From Dechloromonas sp. (GTDB lineage Bacteria > Pseudomonadota > Gammaproteobacteria > Burkholderiales > Rhodocyclaceae): DNA of 64,000 nt. The notes under the pieces were generated by a model, which saw only the letters and a program-made list of their open reading frames with translations, made no database searches and had not been told where the DNA came from. Both the position numbers and the translations under genes were made by a program. Below, piece by piece: positions 1 through 10,251 of the stretch (position 1 is the stretch's first letter; each line of letters opens with the position of its first letter). The stretch is taken from contig JAQTXC010000001.1 of the NCBI GenBank assembly GCA_028689015.1, positions 79,758 to 143,757 on the forward strand, given 5' to 3'.

Positions 1-313
1 TGTTGGTGGCATTGGCGGACTGGACGGCGAGGTCACGCATGCGCAGCAGGTGGTCCTTGATCTGGCCGAGGGCGCTTTCTGCCGTCTGGGCGAGTGAGAT
101 GCCGTCGTTGGCGTTGCGGATGGCGACAGTCATGCCGCGCGACTGGGCGGTCATGCGGGTGGCGATGGCCAAGCCAGCGGCGTCGTCCTTGGCGCTGTTA
201 ACACGCAGACCGGAAGAAAGACGTTGCAGCGATGTATTCAGGGCGTTTTGCGAGCTGTTCAGGTTGCGCTGCGCATTGAGCGACGGAATGTTGGTGTTGA
301 TTGTTTGGGCCAT
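1..313 (-). CDS. fliC: Flagellin, N-terminal part (gene truncated by window start)
   Basis: Reverse strand from ATG at 313 reads [54 protein letters not shown]..., nearly identical to the downstream flagellin; open to the window edge. Confidence 0.93.
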   Translation of the reverse strand, partial: MAQTINTNIPSLNAQRNLNSSQNALNTSLQRLSSGLRVNSAKDDAAGLAIATRMTAQSRGMTVAIRNANDGISLAQTAESALGQIKDHLLRMRDLAVQSANATN

Positions 314-389
314 GATGGACTCCTCAAGAATTCTGTTGGCCGGGTGGGGGCGTTAACCCGGCAGACCAGGGTGACTTAATCGGTGCTTA

Positions 390-1217
390 TTAACGCAACA
401 GGCTCAGGACGTTATTGGGCAATGCATTGGCTTGGGCCAGCATCGCGACACCCGCTTGCTGCAGGATCTGGGCCCGGGTCAGCGATGCGGTTTCGGAGGC
501 GTAGTCGGCATCCATGATGCGGCTGGCGGCGGCGGACTGGTTTTCTCGCGAAACCTGCAGCACCGAGACAATGCCTTCGAAGCGGCTTTGTGCCGCACCA
601 TAAACCGAACGTTCAGTATTCAGCTCGTCGAGTGCCGCATCAATCGCGGTGATGGCTGCCGCAGCACTGGTGGCCGAGGTGTCGCCACTGATCGAAGCGG
701 CGGAGACCGTGCCGTAAATGCCGGAAACATTGTTCGAAATGATGTCGACCGTTTCGCCTGAGTTAGCGCCAACCTGGAAGGAGTTGGTGCCAGAGTCGGC
801 ATCAAGAATCTTCAGGCCGTTGAAGCTAGTCTGGGTGTAGATGCGGCTGATTTCGTTATTGAGTTCGGTAAATTCGGTTTGCAGTTGCGCACGGTCACCC
901 GAGGTGTTGGTGGCATTGGCGGACTGAACGGCGAGGTCACGCATGCGCAGCAGGTGATCCTTGATCTGGCCGAGGGCGCTTTCTGCCGTCTGGGCGAGTG
1001 AGATGCCGTCGTTGGCGTTGCGGATGGCGACCGTCATGCCGCGCGACTGGGCGGTCATGCGGGTGGCGATGGCCAAGCCAGCGGCGTCGTCCTTGGCGCT
1101 GTTGACACGCAGACCGGAAGAAAGACGTTGCAGCGATGTATTCAGGGCGTTTTGCGAGCTGTTCAGGTTGCGCTGAGCATTGAGCGACGGAATATTGGTG
1201 TTGATTGTTTGGGCCAT
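390..1217 (-). CDS. fliC: Flagellin
   Basis: 275 aa with canonical flagellin N-terminus ([18 protein letters not shown]...[20 protein letters not shown]) and C-terminus ([40 protein letters not shown]). Confidence 0.97.
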   Translation of the reverse strand: MAQTINTNIPSLNAQRNLNSSQNALNTSLQRLSSGLRVNSAKDDAAGLAIATRMTAQSRGMTVAIRNANDGISLAQTAESALGQIKDHLLRMRDLAVQSANATNTSGDRAQLQTEFTELNNEISRIYTQTSFNGLKILDADSGTNSFQVGANSGETVDIISNNVSGIYGTVSAASISGDTSATSAAAAITAIDAALDELNTERSVYGAAQSRFEGIVSVLQVSRENQSAAASRIMDADYASETASLTRAQILQQAGVAMLAQANALPNNVLSLLR

Positions 1218-1307
1218 GATCGACTCCTTAAAAATTTGCCATGCAATGCTGACGAGCTGTATTGGGTGCTTGATCAGTCTGGACGGGATAAGCCCCGGTT
1301 GTTTCTA

Positions 1308-1334
1308 TTATCGGCGGGGACTTGAAAAACTTTA
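1308..1334 (-). promoter_or_regulatory. Sigma-28 (FliA) promoter for flagellin
   Basis: Reverse strand reads TAAAGTTT-N11-GCCGATAA, matching the sigma-28 consensus, about 90 bp upstream of the flagellin start. Confidence 0.9.
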
Positions 1335-1493
1335 GCGTCTTACTTGATCAGGGACTTGTTGGAGTTGCCTGTTGCCGCGCCCTGATCGGGCGGATGGTGG
1401 AGATTAAATTTGCGAATGCCTGCTCGTCAGGCAGAATAGCAGGCATGGTTCTGGCTAATTACTCTGCTCCGTTCGCCCCGCTTCGTCAAACGC

Positions 1494-3245
1494 ATGCGAC
1501 TTTTCCCCGATAAGCATTCAGAACTCGACAAACTGATCTGGTCCATGAGCCGGATCTTTTTTGTGGCCGGGGTATTCAGTTTCTTCGTGAATGCGCTGAT
1601 GCTGGTGCCCTCCTTGTACATGATGCAGGTGTACGACCGGGTGCTCAGTAGCCGCAACGAAATGACGCTGGTCATGGTCACGGTGATTACCTTGGGTCTG
1701 TACGGTTTACTGGGCGGCCTGGAGTGGATTCGTTCGCAGTTGATGCTGCGTGCCAGCATACAGCTCGATACCTTGCTCAATAACCGCGTTTTTAGTGCAA
1801 CCTTTGAGGCCACTTTGCGCGGCGGCGGTGCCAATCCGGCACAAGCCCTGTCCGATGTGACTAATTTGCGCCAGTTTTTGACGGGTCCGGGATTGTTCGC
1901 TTTTTTCGATGCGCCGTGGGCGCCGATCTTTTTGGTGGTCATTACCCTGTTGCATCCGTGGCTGGGCATTTTTTCACTGGTTGGCTCAATCATTTTGGTC
2001 GGTTTGACCTGGTTGACCGAGCGCATGACGCAAAAACCCCTGTCCGACGCCAATGTCTTCGGCGCGCAGGCCAGTAATTTTGCCGGTAACAACCTGAAGA
2101 ATGCCGAGGTGATTGAGGCGATGGGCATGTTGCCTGGCGTGCGTTTGCGCTGGGAAGCCAAACATCGTGCCAGCCTGGCTTTGCAGCAGCTGGCCAGTGA
2201 GCGGGCGGGGGCCATCAGCGCTGTCACCCGTTTTGTCCGTCTGGCCCAGCAATCACTGATTCTCGGGCTGGGCGCCTTGCTGGTTATTGAAGGCGAGTTG
2301 TCGCCTGGCGGCATGATTGCTTCGTCGATTTTGATGGGGCGCGTGGTCGGCCCGGTAGAGCAGGTGATCGGGGTCTGGAAAAGCCTGATTTCGGTCCGTG
2401 CCTCCTACGACCGGTTGCAGAGTTTGCTGCTGGCGGTGCCGGCTCGGCCTGTCGGCATGCCCTTGCCCCCACCAACCGGCCAGGTCAGTATCGAAAATCT
2501 GGTCGCAGTGGCGCCCAATAGTGAAGCGCCGATACTTAAGGGAATCAGCGCCAGTTTCGGGCCGGGTGAGGTGCTGGGCGTGATCGGCCCCAGTGCTTCC
2601 GGTAAATCGACATTGGCCCGCTTGCTGGTGGGCGTCTGGCCGGCAGCAGCCGGCAAGGTTCGCTTGGATGGGGCGGATATCTATGACTGGAACAAGGCTG
2701 AAGTGGGGCCCTATATTGGCTATCTGCCGCAGGATGTCGAGTTGTTCGAGGGAACGGTTGCCGAGAACATTGCACGCTTTGGTGAGTTGAATGCCAAGGA
2801 AGTGGTGCTGGCCGCCCAGCGGGCCGGTATACACGAGATGATCTTGCGCTTTGCCAATGGCTATGCCACCTTGATCGGTCCGGGCGGTAATTTCCTGTCC
2901 GGTGGCCAGCGGCAGCGTATTGCCCTGGCTCGCGCCCTGTACGGCACGCCGACCCTGGTGGTGCTGGATGAGCCGAACTCCAATCTGGATGATGCAGGCG
3001 AGCAGGCTTTGCTCAAGGCGATTCAGTGGCTGAAGGAAAAGGGCAGTACTGTGGTCTTGATTACGCATCGGACCAATGTGGTGGGGGCGGTTGATAAGCT
3101 GATGATGTTGCGTGACGGCATTATTCAATTGTTTGGGCCGCGCGACGAAGTGATGGCAACGCTGACGCGCGCTGCGCAGGTTCGCCAGATTACGCCAGGT
3201 AAAGCCGAGCCGGCCAAGCGGGTCGCGGTGGGAGGGGGGGGATGA
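1494..3245 (+). CDS. Type I secretion system permease/ATPase (PrtD/HlyB-like ABC transporter)
   Basis: N-terminal TM domain, Walker A GPSASGKST, signature LSGGQRQRIALARAL, Walker B LVVLDEP; first gene of an ABC-HlyD-TolC operon. Confidence 0.93.
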   Translation: MRLFPDKHSELDKLIWSMSRIFFVAGVFSFFVNALMLVPSLYMMQVYDRVLSSRNEMTLVMVTVITLGLYGLLGGLEWIRSQLMLRASIQLDTLLNNRVFSATFEATLRGGGANPAQALSDVTNLRQFLTGPGLFAFFDAPWAPIFLVVITLLHPWLGIFSLVGSIILVGLTWLTERMTQKPLSDANVFGAQASNFAGNNLKNAEVIEAMGMLPGVRLRWEAKHRASLALQQLASERAGAISAVTRFVRLAQQSLILGLGALLVIEGELSPGGMIASSILMGRVVGPVEQVIGVWKSLISVRASYDRLQSLLLAVPARPVGMPLPPPTGQVSIENLVAVAPNSEAPILKGISASFGPGEVLGVIGPSASGKSTLARLLVGVWPAAAGKVRLDGADIYDWNKAEVGPYIGYLPQDVELFEGTVAENIARFGELNAKEVVLAAQRAGIHEMILRFANGYATLIGPGGNFLSGGQRQRIALARALYGTPTLVVLDEPNSNLDDAGEQALLKAIQWLKEKGSTVVLITHRTNVVGAVDKLMMLRDGIIQLFGPRDEVMATLTRAAQVRQITPGKAEPAKRVAVGGGG

Positions 3246-4603
3246 CTCTCCCCTGGAAAAAACCGGCAGATGGCGCGTCGACCGCAGCGGCTGCCTTGAG
3301 CGAACCAGCGGAACTCAAGTTGGAAACCGATACTGCGCCGATTGTCCGACGCGGCATTCTTTTTTTGCTGATTGGCTTGGGGGGGTTCATGGCCTGGGCC
3401 ATCTGGGCGCCACTTGATGCCGGGATTCCGGCGCAGGGCGTGGTCACGGTGGATACCAAGCGCAAAACCGTGCAGCACCTGACCGGTGGCATCATCGAAC
3501 AGGTTTTGGTGCATGAAGGGCAGTCAGTTAACCAGAACGACCTGTTGATTCGCCTCAACGATAGTCAGTCGCGGGCCGAGTTTGAAACGGTACGGCAGCG
3601 CTACATCAGTCTGCGTGCGACCGAGGATCGCTTGCTGGCCGAGCAGGCCAATTTGCCGGCCGTCGTTTTTCATGCCGATGTCCAGAAGGAGCGGGGTGAT
3701 CCCCTGATCGCCCAGCATGTCGTGTCGCAGGAGCAATTATTCCTGAGTCGCAAGCAGGCATTGCGCAGCGAGCTGGCCTCGCTCGACGAGGCTGAACAAT
3801 CACAGCGCGATGCGATTCGTGGCTACAGTGAGCAACTGGAATCGCGGCGCCGGCAGGCGGTTTTTTTGCGCGAGGAAGTCAGTGGTATGCGCGAAATGGT
3901 CAAGGAGGGCTATGCACCGCGCAACAAGTTGCTTGAGCTGGAGCGCATGTCGGCCGAACTGGATGCGACGGCGAGCGAGTTGCGTTCCAGCCTGGCCCGG
4001 GCCCAGCGTGCCGTTGCCGAGCTTGCCATTCGCAAACAACAGCGCACGCAGCAGTTCGGCAAGGATATCGACTTCGAGCTGGCCCAGTTGCGGCGCGATG
4101 TCAGCGCCGATGCGGAGCGCATCAAGGCGGCCAGGGAAGCCTTGGCCCGGAGTGAAATTCGTGCCCCGGTCAGTGGTTCGGTCATTGGCATTGCCAACCA
4201 GACGGTGGGCGGGGTGCTGACGCCGGGGGCGCGCATCATGGATGTGGTGCCGCGCGATGAGTTGTTGATGCTGGAGGCGAAAATTCCACCTCATCTGATT
4301 GACCGCATCCGGGTCGACCAGGAAGCCGATATCCGGTTTTCAAATTTCTCGAGCAGTCCGCAGTTGGTGGTCGAAGGCAAACTGGTTTCCCTGTCGGCGG
4401 ATCTGCTGGTCGACCCGGTCGGTGGCGGCTATTATCTGGCCCGCGTGGCCGTCACCCCCAAGGGCGTGGAAGCGCTGGCGCAACATCGTTTGCAGCCGGG
4501 TATGCCGGCCGAAATCATCATCAAGACTGGGGAGCGTTCCTTGCTCACGTATCTCCTGCATCCGCTGACCCGGCGTTTGGTGCAAGCCATGAAAGAGGAG
4601 TGA
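3242..4603 (+). CDS. HlyD family type I secretion periplasmic adaptor
   Basis: Single N-terminal TM, GVVTVDTKRKTVQHLTGGIIEQVLVHEGQSV biotinyl-lipoyl-like motif, coiled coil; overlaps the ABC gene by 4 bp. Confidence 0.93.
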   Translation: MTLPWKKPADGASTAAAALSEPAELKLETDTAPIVRRGILFLLIGLGGFMAWAIWAPLDAGIPAQGVVTVDTKRKTVQHLTGGIIEQVLVHEGQSVNQNDLLIRLNDSQSRAEFETVRQRYISLRATEDRLLAEQANLPAVVFHADVQKERGDPLIAQHVVSQEQLFLSRKQALRSELASLDEAEQSQRDAIRGYSEQLESRRRQAVFLREEVSGMREMVKEGYAPRNKLLELERMSAELDATASELRSSLARAQRAVAELAIRKQQRTQQFGKDIDFELAQLRRDVSADAERIKAAREALARSEIRAPVSGSVIGIANQTVGGVLTPGARIMDVVPRDELLMLEAKIPPHLIDRIRVDQEADIRFSNFSSSPQLVVEGKLVSLSADLLVDPVGGGYYLARVAVTPKGVEALAQHRLQPGMPAEIIIKTGERSLLTYLLHPLTRRLVQAMKEE

Positions 4604-4605
4604 GC

Positions 4606-6546
4606 ATGGCGATCCGTTCGGTTTTTCGCTGCACTGCGCTGTTCGTTTGTTTGCTGCCATCGGTCCAGGCCGATGATTTATTGTCCTTGTTGCTCGATGC
4701 GCAGATCAGCAATCCCAATTTATTATCGGCAGCCGCGGGCAATGTGGTTGGTCAGGCGGGTAAGGACATTGCCCTGGGCCAGTTGTTGCCCAATCTCAGC
4801 CTGAGCGGCAGCATGACCCAGAACAGCGCTGACCGGCAGACCGGCAATACTCCGAAGGAACATTTCGGTTACGGAAGCCAGAGTTACAACCTGAGCCTGC
4901 GCCAGCCGATTTTTCGAAAATACAATTTGGCGCTCTATGATCAGTCGCGGGCCCAGAGCGAAGCGGCTGAGGCCGATTTCAAACTGGCCTCCAACGCGCT
5001 GGCGGTCAGCCTGACCGAGGCCTACATGAACGCCTTGTACGCCGACGATCAGCTATCACTTCTTGAGGCACAACGGGCGTCGACCGCGGCACAACTGGAG
5101 GCTGCCAAGAAAGCGCAGGCGGTGGGGAGTGGAACGCGGATTGATGTCGATGACGCCCAGGCGAAATATGACCTGATTTTGGCCCAGGTTTCAGAGGCCA
5201 AAAACCAGCAGCAACATACCCGGCGGCAACTGGGCGCCTATGTCAATCGCGAGATTCGCGATCTGGCTGGACTGGACGTCAACAAGTTCTCACCCCTGCC
5301 GCCGCAACCGCTCAATGTCGATGACTGGCTGACAGCAGCCAATGCCCATAGTCCCAGCTACCTGGCGCAACAGGCGCAATTGAAGGCTGCCGGTTTTGAG
5401 GTGGATAAAGCACAGGCCGGGCATTTTCCGGCGCTGGATCTGGTGGCCAATATTGGTAGCGCCAGTAACGACAGTCTGTCGTCGCTGAGTAGTAGCGGCG
5501 ATAGCACGTATGACACGCGCAGTTTGGGCGTTCAGCTGACCATCCCCTTGTTTGCCGGCGGACAGGTGAATGCCACCGTTCGTCAGGCCAAAGCGCGCGA
5601 AGAACAGCAGCGCCAGCGGACCGAGGATGCACGGCGCAACCTCATGGTTGAAACCCGGCGTGAATATGACAACCTAACGCAGGGGATAGAAACCATCCGC
5701 GCCCTGGAAAAAGCCGAACTGTCAGGTCAGAAATCGATTGCATCGGCCAAAAAAGGGATTGCCGCCGGAGTTCGGACCATGCTCGATGTCCTGCAGGCCG
5801 AGCAGGCTTACTTTAATGCCAAGAAAAATCTGGCCCAGGCCCGCTACCGTTACTTGATTTCTGATCTGAAGCTGAAGGCCTTGGCGGGGCGTTTGACGGT
5901 CGGTGATGTGGAGGCGCTGAACCTGCAATTGAAAGGGGGGCAGAAGATCGTGTCCCCGGCCGAAACGAGCGAGCCGAAGCCGGCGACACCGGTGTTGGTC
6001 GCGTCGGTGATGCCGCTGACGGCCGACCGGCCCGTAGCAAGCAAGCTTGCCGAGCCAGCACCGGCCAAGAAGCCGGCGCTGCCAGTTGTCCCGGTGGTTG
6101 TGGAGAACGACAGTCCGCGACCCAACGCGGTCATTTTGTCACGCGTGGGTACGCAGCCGCCGGCGCCGCCCGCCATGCCGGTCCTTCCGGCTGAGAAAAG
6201 TCTTGCCCTGGCCGCGTCGACCGCGACCATCCTGCCCGCACCCGCACCCGCACCCGCACCCGCACCCGCACCCGCACCCGCACCGGGCGCGCTGAATCGG
6301 CCAGTCATGGTCGCCAAGGGGATTTTTGTGCAGTTGGGTGCCTTTTCCAGTCAGGAAAATGCCGCTGCCTTGCGGGAAAGCGTCTTGCAGGCGCAGGTCG
6401 TCCCCGCGGACCAATTACAACAGGTCTTTGTCGATAAGCTGTATCGGGTCTATGTTGGTCCGTATGGCAGTCGGGACCTGGCCGAGGCGATGCGCGGCCG
6501 GTTGACCGCAGCACTGGGTTCGCGGGCAGTGCTGGTGGTGCGCTAA
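4606..6546 (+). CDS. TolC-family outer membrane protein with C-terminal SPOR domain
   Basis: TolC-like repeats (LSLRQPIFRKYNLALYDQSRAQSEAAEADF; GVRTMLDVLQAEQAYFNAKKNLAQARY) followed by a Pro/Ala-rich linker and a SPOR-like end (GIFVQLGAFSSQENAAALRES...YRVYVGPYGSRDLAEAMRGRL). Confidence 0.88.
   Translation: MAIRSVFRCTALFVCLLPSVQADDLLSLLLDAQISNPNLLSAAAGNVVGQAGKDIALGQLLPNLSLSGSMTQNSADRQTGNTPKEHFGYGSQSYNLSLRQPIFRKYNLALYDQSRAQSEAAEADFKLASNALAVSLTEAYMNALYADDQLSLLEAQRASTAAQLEAAKKAQAVGSGTRIDVDDAQAKYDLILAQVSEAKNQQQHTRRQLGAYVNREIRDLAGLDVNKFSPLPPQPLNVDDWLTAANAHSPSYLAQQAQLKAAGFEVDKAQAGHFPALDLVANIGSASNDSLSSLSSSGDSTYDTRSLGVQLTIPLFAGGQVNATVRQAKAREEQQRQRTEDARRNLMVETRREYDNLTQGIETIRALEKAELSGQKSIASAKKGIAAGVRTMLDVLQAEQAYFNAKKNLAQARYRYLISDLKLKALAGRLTVGDVEALNLQLKGGQKIVSPAETSEPKPATPVLVASVMPLTADRPVASKLAEPAPAKKPALPVVPVVVENDSPRPNAVILSRVGTQPPAPPAMPVLPAEKSLALAASTATILPAPAPAPAPAPAPAPAPGALNRPVMVAKGIFVQLGAFSSQENAAALRESVLQAQVVPADQLQQVFVDKLYRVYVGPYGSRDLAEAMRGRLTAALGSRAVLVVR
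6235..6282 (+). repeat. 8x tandem CCCGCA hexanucleotide repeat (in-frame Pro-Ala)
   Basis: CCCGCA repeated eight times without interruption, encoding (PA)n in the linker between the TolC and SPOR regions. Confidence 0.97.
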
Positions 6547-6580
6547 GCCCGTTGCCGGGTGAGCGCACACCGGGCGTGCG

Positions 6581-9500
6581 TCAGCGGGCCGGTGTCACCG
6601 CCGTCACCCACTGCGGCAGATGGTCTTCCAGGAGGTAGTGGGTCAGTACCCAGTCACGCAGGCGATCACCTTCGCGGGCCGTGGCGTCGAGGTCGTATAT
6701 CCGCTCACGGATGGCCGCAATCCATTCGCTTGCCACATTGTTGACCCGTTTTACCGGCGCGTGATTGGTCTGGTAGGGGTAAATGTCGGTGCATACCACG
6801 GGCCAGCCCATGATGCCGTACTCCAGTAGCCGCAGATTACTTTTGCCTTCGTTGAACAGGTGTTGTTCGAGCGGGGCAATCGCCAGGTCCAGATTGAGCG
6901 AGGCCAGCTTGGCCGGGTAGTGATTGAAGGCAACAAATGCATGTTCTTCGCGGATATGCGGTTTCAGGAAATCCGGGCACATGCCCATGAAAACCCAGTC
7001 CACTTCGTCCTTCAGTGCTTCGACCACCTGGCAGATCAATTCCAGATCGCCGAGGTGTTGCTGCGCGCCAGCCCAGCCGACCCGTGGTTTTTTGCTGGTG
7101 CGGCGTTGTGGGTTCAAGCCGAGCCAGCGTTCCTTTTCGAGGCGATTGGGGACGACGACGATGTCGTCGATCATGTTGCGGCAGTAGTCGGCCAGGGGTT
7201 CGGTCGACACGATCAGGCGGTCGCAGTACGCCAGTCCTTCGCGCATGCGGGATTTGCCTTCGCGGGCCTGGTAGTTGTAGAGGTAATGCTTGCGCGGCAA
7301 ATTGCCCATCGCATCATCAACGGCATAGGTGATGAAAATATTCCGGTTGTACTGCCGGTAGCGTTTTAACTGGCTGATTTGCGTATCGTCGATCGCTTGC
7401 TGCAGCATCAGGACGTCCGGTGCAGCGCGGGCCAGTTCGATCGGGTTGATGACCCGGCTGACTTTCTTGCTGATCGGATGAACCAGGCAGCATTGGGCCA
7501 GACCGGCGCGCTGCAGGGCGCGGAAAGGGGCGGTCATGCGGTACTCGCCGGACCCACTGGTCAGCGGCACCCCCAGAACGCGGAGCCGGTCGTGGACACG
7601 GGTATCCCAGTCGACCACCGCGTGTGGTTCAATCGCAAAAGGTGTGAGCAGCGACAGTTGACGGTGATAGTTGGGGTCGTTGGCCAAGGTCGGCAGATGC
7701 TGGCGCAGCAGGTAATCCTGCTCAGCCAGCAGGCTTTCCGATTGCCGGTTGCGTTCCGGTGCATCGTTCAAGGCCCGGCGGCGACTGATGCCGCCATGGT
7801 GGATGACATCGACCCACGGAGTCCAGATCAGTTTGCCACCGGCTTGTCCCAGTCGTAGCGACAGGTCGGTCACGCTTTCCTGCAACGGGGTATTGATTTC
7901 GTCGAATTTCCCAGCCTGGAGGAAAGCGTTGCGCTGGACGAGCAGGCAACTGCCGCTGAGCGCTGACATTTCCTGCGAAATTTGCAGTCGACCGCAATAG
8001 CCGGGCTCCAGCAGACCTTTGCCTTCTTCGCCCAGCGGCGCGGTCAGGCCGGCGATGCCGAGCAAACGTGGCAACTGATTGATTTTTGAAAATTTGCCAT
8101 CAGGGCAGGAGAGGCGCGGGGCGACCGCGACGACGTCCTGTTGCTGCACCAGACCCAGCAGGCGAGACAACCAGGCGGGCTGAATGATTTCGGTGTCGTT
8201 GTCGAGAAAGAGCAGATAGTCACCACGGGCTTCGCTGGCGCCCAAATTGGCCAGTCGGGCCCAGTTGAATTCACCATCGCTGCGAATGCAGCGCATGCGA
8301 TCAGCCAGGTCGCCTCGTTCAAGCCAGCCACAAATCAGGTCGAGGGCATCCGGGTCGGTCGTGTCATGGTCAACCAGGATCAGTTCGAAATTTTTGTAGT
8401 CGGTTTCGCTCAGCAGACTGTCAACACAGTGCTGCAGATAGCCAGGTTGGTCGCGGGTCGGGATGATGATGCTGACTTGCGGGTTGCCCTGGGGGGGGTA
8501 GGTGATGGCTTGCGTCCCTTGCAGTACCCCAGGCTCAAGCTGCGCGGCAATGCCCTGGCGGGCAAAATGGGCGTGCAGCGCGGCATGCTCATCGTCCACC
8601 GGCAGCTCGCGCAGCATGGCGTGACTGGTGTGGACCAGAATTTCCGGCAGATGGACCATGCCACGCTGGCCGTACAACTCGCAGAATTTGAGGGCGATGT
8701 CGTAATAACCGGCGCTGCCGGCCCACTGCAGCCCGCCGCAGCCCGCCAGGCTGCGTTTTTCAACAGCCAGGCAGGGGCCGAGGTAGTACATCGAGCGCAG
8801 CATTTCGCGATTGAGCGCCGGCTTGAAGCGCGGATTGGCGAACTCGCCGCTTGCGGTCAACTGGTCTTCATCGCAATAAATCAGCCGCGGCATGCCAGCC
8901 AGATTGAGGGTGTCGGCAAAATAAGCCAGCGCATGCGCCTCCAGCTGGCAACCGGTTTCGAGCAGCAGCAACCAGTCTCCCGGCAAGTCGGCCAGGCAGT
9001 GATTGAATGCATCGACGAAACCGCCTGCCGGCACGGTGTGCCAGGTAACTTGCGGAATCTGGGCCAAGTCGTCGCTGAACGGCGGGAATTCGGCAAAGAT
9101 CGTCAAATGCCAATCGCCATACCACTGCGGGCCCAGGTGATCGAGTGTGTCCGCCAACAGGTTTTCCTCGCCGGCACGAACTTCCAGCACGATGTTGAAT
9201 AGCGGCCGACTCGTCCAGTCGCGCATCATGCGCTCAGCCAGCAACTGCCCGTCGATTTCCTGCAGGGATTTTCGACTGCGCCAGAGGGCGTAATCCTTGG
9301 CGGCTTGATTTTCGTTTGCGGCGATCGTGTTTGCTCGGATGCCTCGCTGGGCGACATGACGGCAGGCAATTTTCTGGGTATGGCGAACAAAGCGCCGGAG
9401 CTGTTGCCAGAAGACTTTTTCACGTGCCTGGAAAATCTCGAAGGCCTGATTGACCGTCTCTTTCGCCCGCTGCCAGCCTTCGGCATCGCCGAGAAGTGCG

Positions 9501-10234
9501 GTACCGAGGGTGCCAAAAATCTCCTGGTTGGGAATGTCAGCATAAAACGGGTTGGGGATATAAACGACCGGACAGCCGCACAACATGGCTTCAGTACAGG
9601 TCGCCGACGGTTCGTAGGCGTACAACACCTCTGCCGATTTGAATAACTTGGCCAGTTCTTCCGGCGAACGGGGGTGGTCGTGGGAGACTTCGAGGGCATC
9701 AGCTGGGTGCTGGTTCAGCAAATCAAGGGTCAGCAGTTTGGGTTTGGCCCGGCTGACAAAAAATAGACTGCCGGTGCGCCGGGTGTGCGCTGGCGGCGGC
9801 TGGAAGAGCGAGAGATCAGAGGTGGGTGTGAAAAGCTGCGGGGCCTCGATACCTGGCGGTAGAAATTCCTTTTTGTAGGCATAAAGAATCTCCTCTGGAT
9901 TGATGTCGTCAGCCCCTCCCACGATTCCTGGCCGATTCAGCAGGTAACGAACGACCAGATCACTGTTTTCCGGATTGCCGTGGACGACTTCCGGATAAAT
10001 GACAATCGGTTTCAGCTCAGCGGCGGCATGTTGCTCGCGCAGTTCAGGCGTTAATAAGGCGGTATTGAGGCGTGGATTGAGTTGCTCAGTGACCAGATAG
10101 GCTTCTTCACCCAGCAAACGAAGCGCATGCGCTAAGTAATGCAGCACCCGGATACCGGATGAACGGTAGGTGTAGGCCGGGGCGTGGATGTAATACGGAT
10201 GATGGCGTTCCCGGTGCAGTTTGCTTCTGGCCAT
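6581..10234 (-). CDS. Large multidomain glycosyltransferase (two GT4/GT1-like regions flanking GT2-like domains)
   Basis: About 1217 aa; GT2 motif VSIIIPTRDQPGYLQHCVDSLLSETDYKNFELILVDHDTTD...LLFLDNDTEI; C-terminal GT4-like RVGWAGAQQHLGDLELICQVVEAL...SNLRLLEYGIMGWPVVCTD. Start set at MARSKLHRERHH. Confidence 0.85.
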   Translation of the reverse strand: MARSKLHRERHHPYYIHAPAYTYRSSGIRVLHYLAHALRLLGEEAYLVTEQLNPRLNTALLTPELREQHAAAELKPIVIYPEVVHGNPENSDLVVRYLLNRPGIVGGADDINPEEILYAYKKEFLPPGIEAPQLFTPTSDLSLFQPPPAHTRRTGSLFFVSRAKPKLLTLDLLNQHPADALEVSHDHPRSPEELAKLFKSAEVLYAYEPSATCTEAMLCGCPVVYIPNPFYADIPNQEIFGTLGTALLGDAEGWQRAKETVNQAFEIFQAREKVFWQQLRRFVRHTQKIACRHVAQRGIRANTIAANENQAAKDYALWRSRKSLQEIDGQLLAERMMRDWTSRPLFNIVLEVRAGEENLLADTLDHLGPQWYGDWHLTIFAEFPPFSDDLAQIPQVTWHTVPAGGFVDAFNHCLADLPGDWLLLLETGCQLEAHALAYFADTLNLAGMPRLIYCDEDQLTASGEFANPRFKPALNREMLRSMYYLGPCLAVEKRSLAGCGGLQWAGSAGYYDIALKFCELYGQRGMVHLPEILVHTSHAMLRELPVDDEHAALHAHFARQGIAAQLEPGVLQGTQAITYPPQGNPQVSIIIPTRDQPGYLQHCVDSLLSETDYKNFELILVDHDTTDPDALDLICGWLERGDLADRMRCIRSDGEFNWARLANLGASEARGDYLLFLDNDTEIIQPAWLSRLLGLVQQQDVVAVAPRLSCPDGKFSKINQLPRLLGIAGLTAPLGEEGKGLLEPGYCGRLQISQEMSALSGSCLLVQRNAFLQAGKFDEINTPLQESVTDLSLRLGQAGGKLIWTPWVDVIHHGGISRRRALNDAPERNRQSESLLAEQDYLLRQHLPTLANDPNYHRQLSLLTPFAIEPHAVVDWDTRVHDRLRVLGVPLTSGSGEYRMTAPFRALQRAGLAQCCLVHPISKKVSRVINPIELARAAPDVLMLQQAIDDTQISQLKRYRQYNRNIFITYAVDDAMGNLPRKHYLYNYQAREGKSRMREGLAYCDRLIVSTEPLADYCRNMIDDIVVVPNRLEKERWLGLNPQRRTSKKPRVGWAGAQQHLGDLELICQVVEALKDEVDWVFMGMCPDFLKPHIREEHAFVAFNHYPAKLASLNLDLAIAPLEQHLFNEGKSNLRLLEYGIMGWPVVCTDIYPYQTNHAPVKRVNNVASEWIAAIRERIYDLDATAREGDRLRDWVLTHYLLEDHLPQWVTAVTPAR

Positions 10235-10251
10235 GGTCAATACTTTCAGAT

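Noticed and set aside
3-356. Plus-strand ORF of 117 aa opposite the flagellin (and 961..1176, 432..761)
   Set aside because: Antisense shadow of flagellin codons; the minus-strand reading gives a canonical flagellin sequence.
1427-2314. 295-aa minus-strand ORF opposite the ABC transporter
   Set aside because: Low-complexity Ser/Arg/Lys composition typical of an antisense frame; the plus-strand ABC transporter has all motifs.
6235-6282. Possible CRISPR or minisatellite
   Set aside because: The 6-bp unit has no spacers; it encodes a Pro-Ala linker.
8141-9202. 353-aa plus-strand ORF opposite the large glycosyltransferase
   Set aside because: Shadow frame of a well-supported GT gene; no recognisable motifs.
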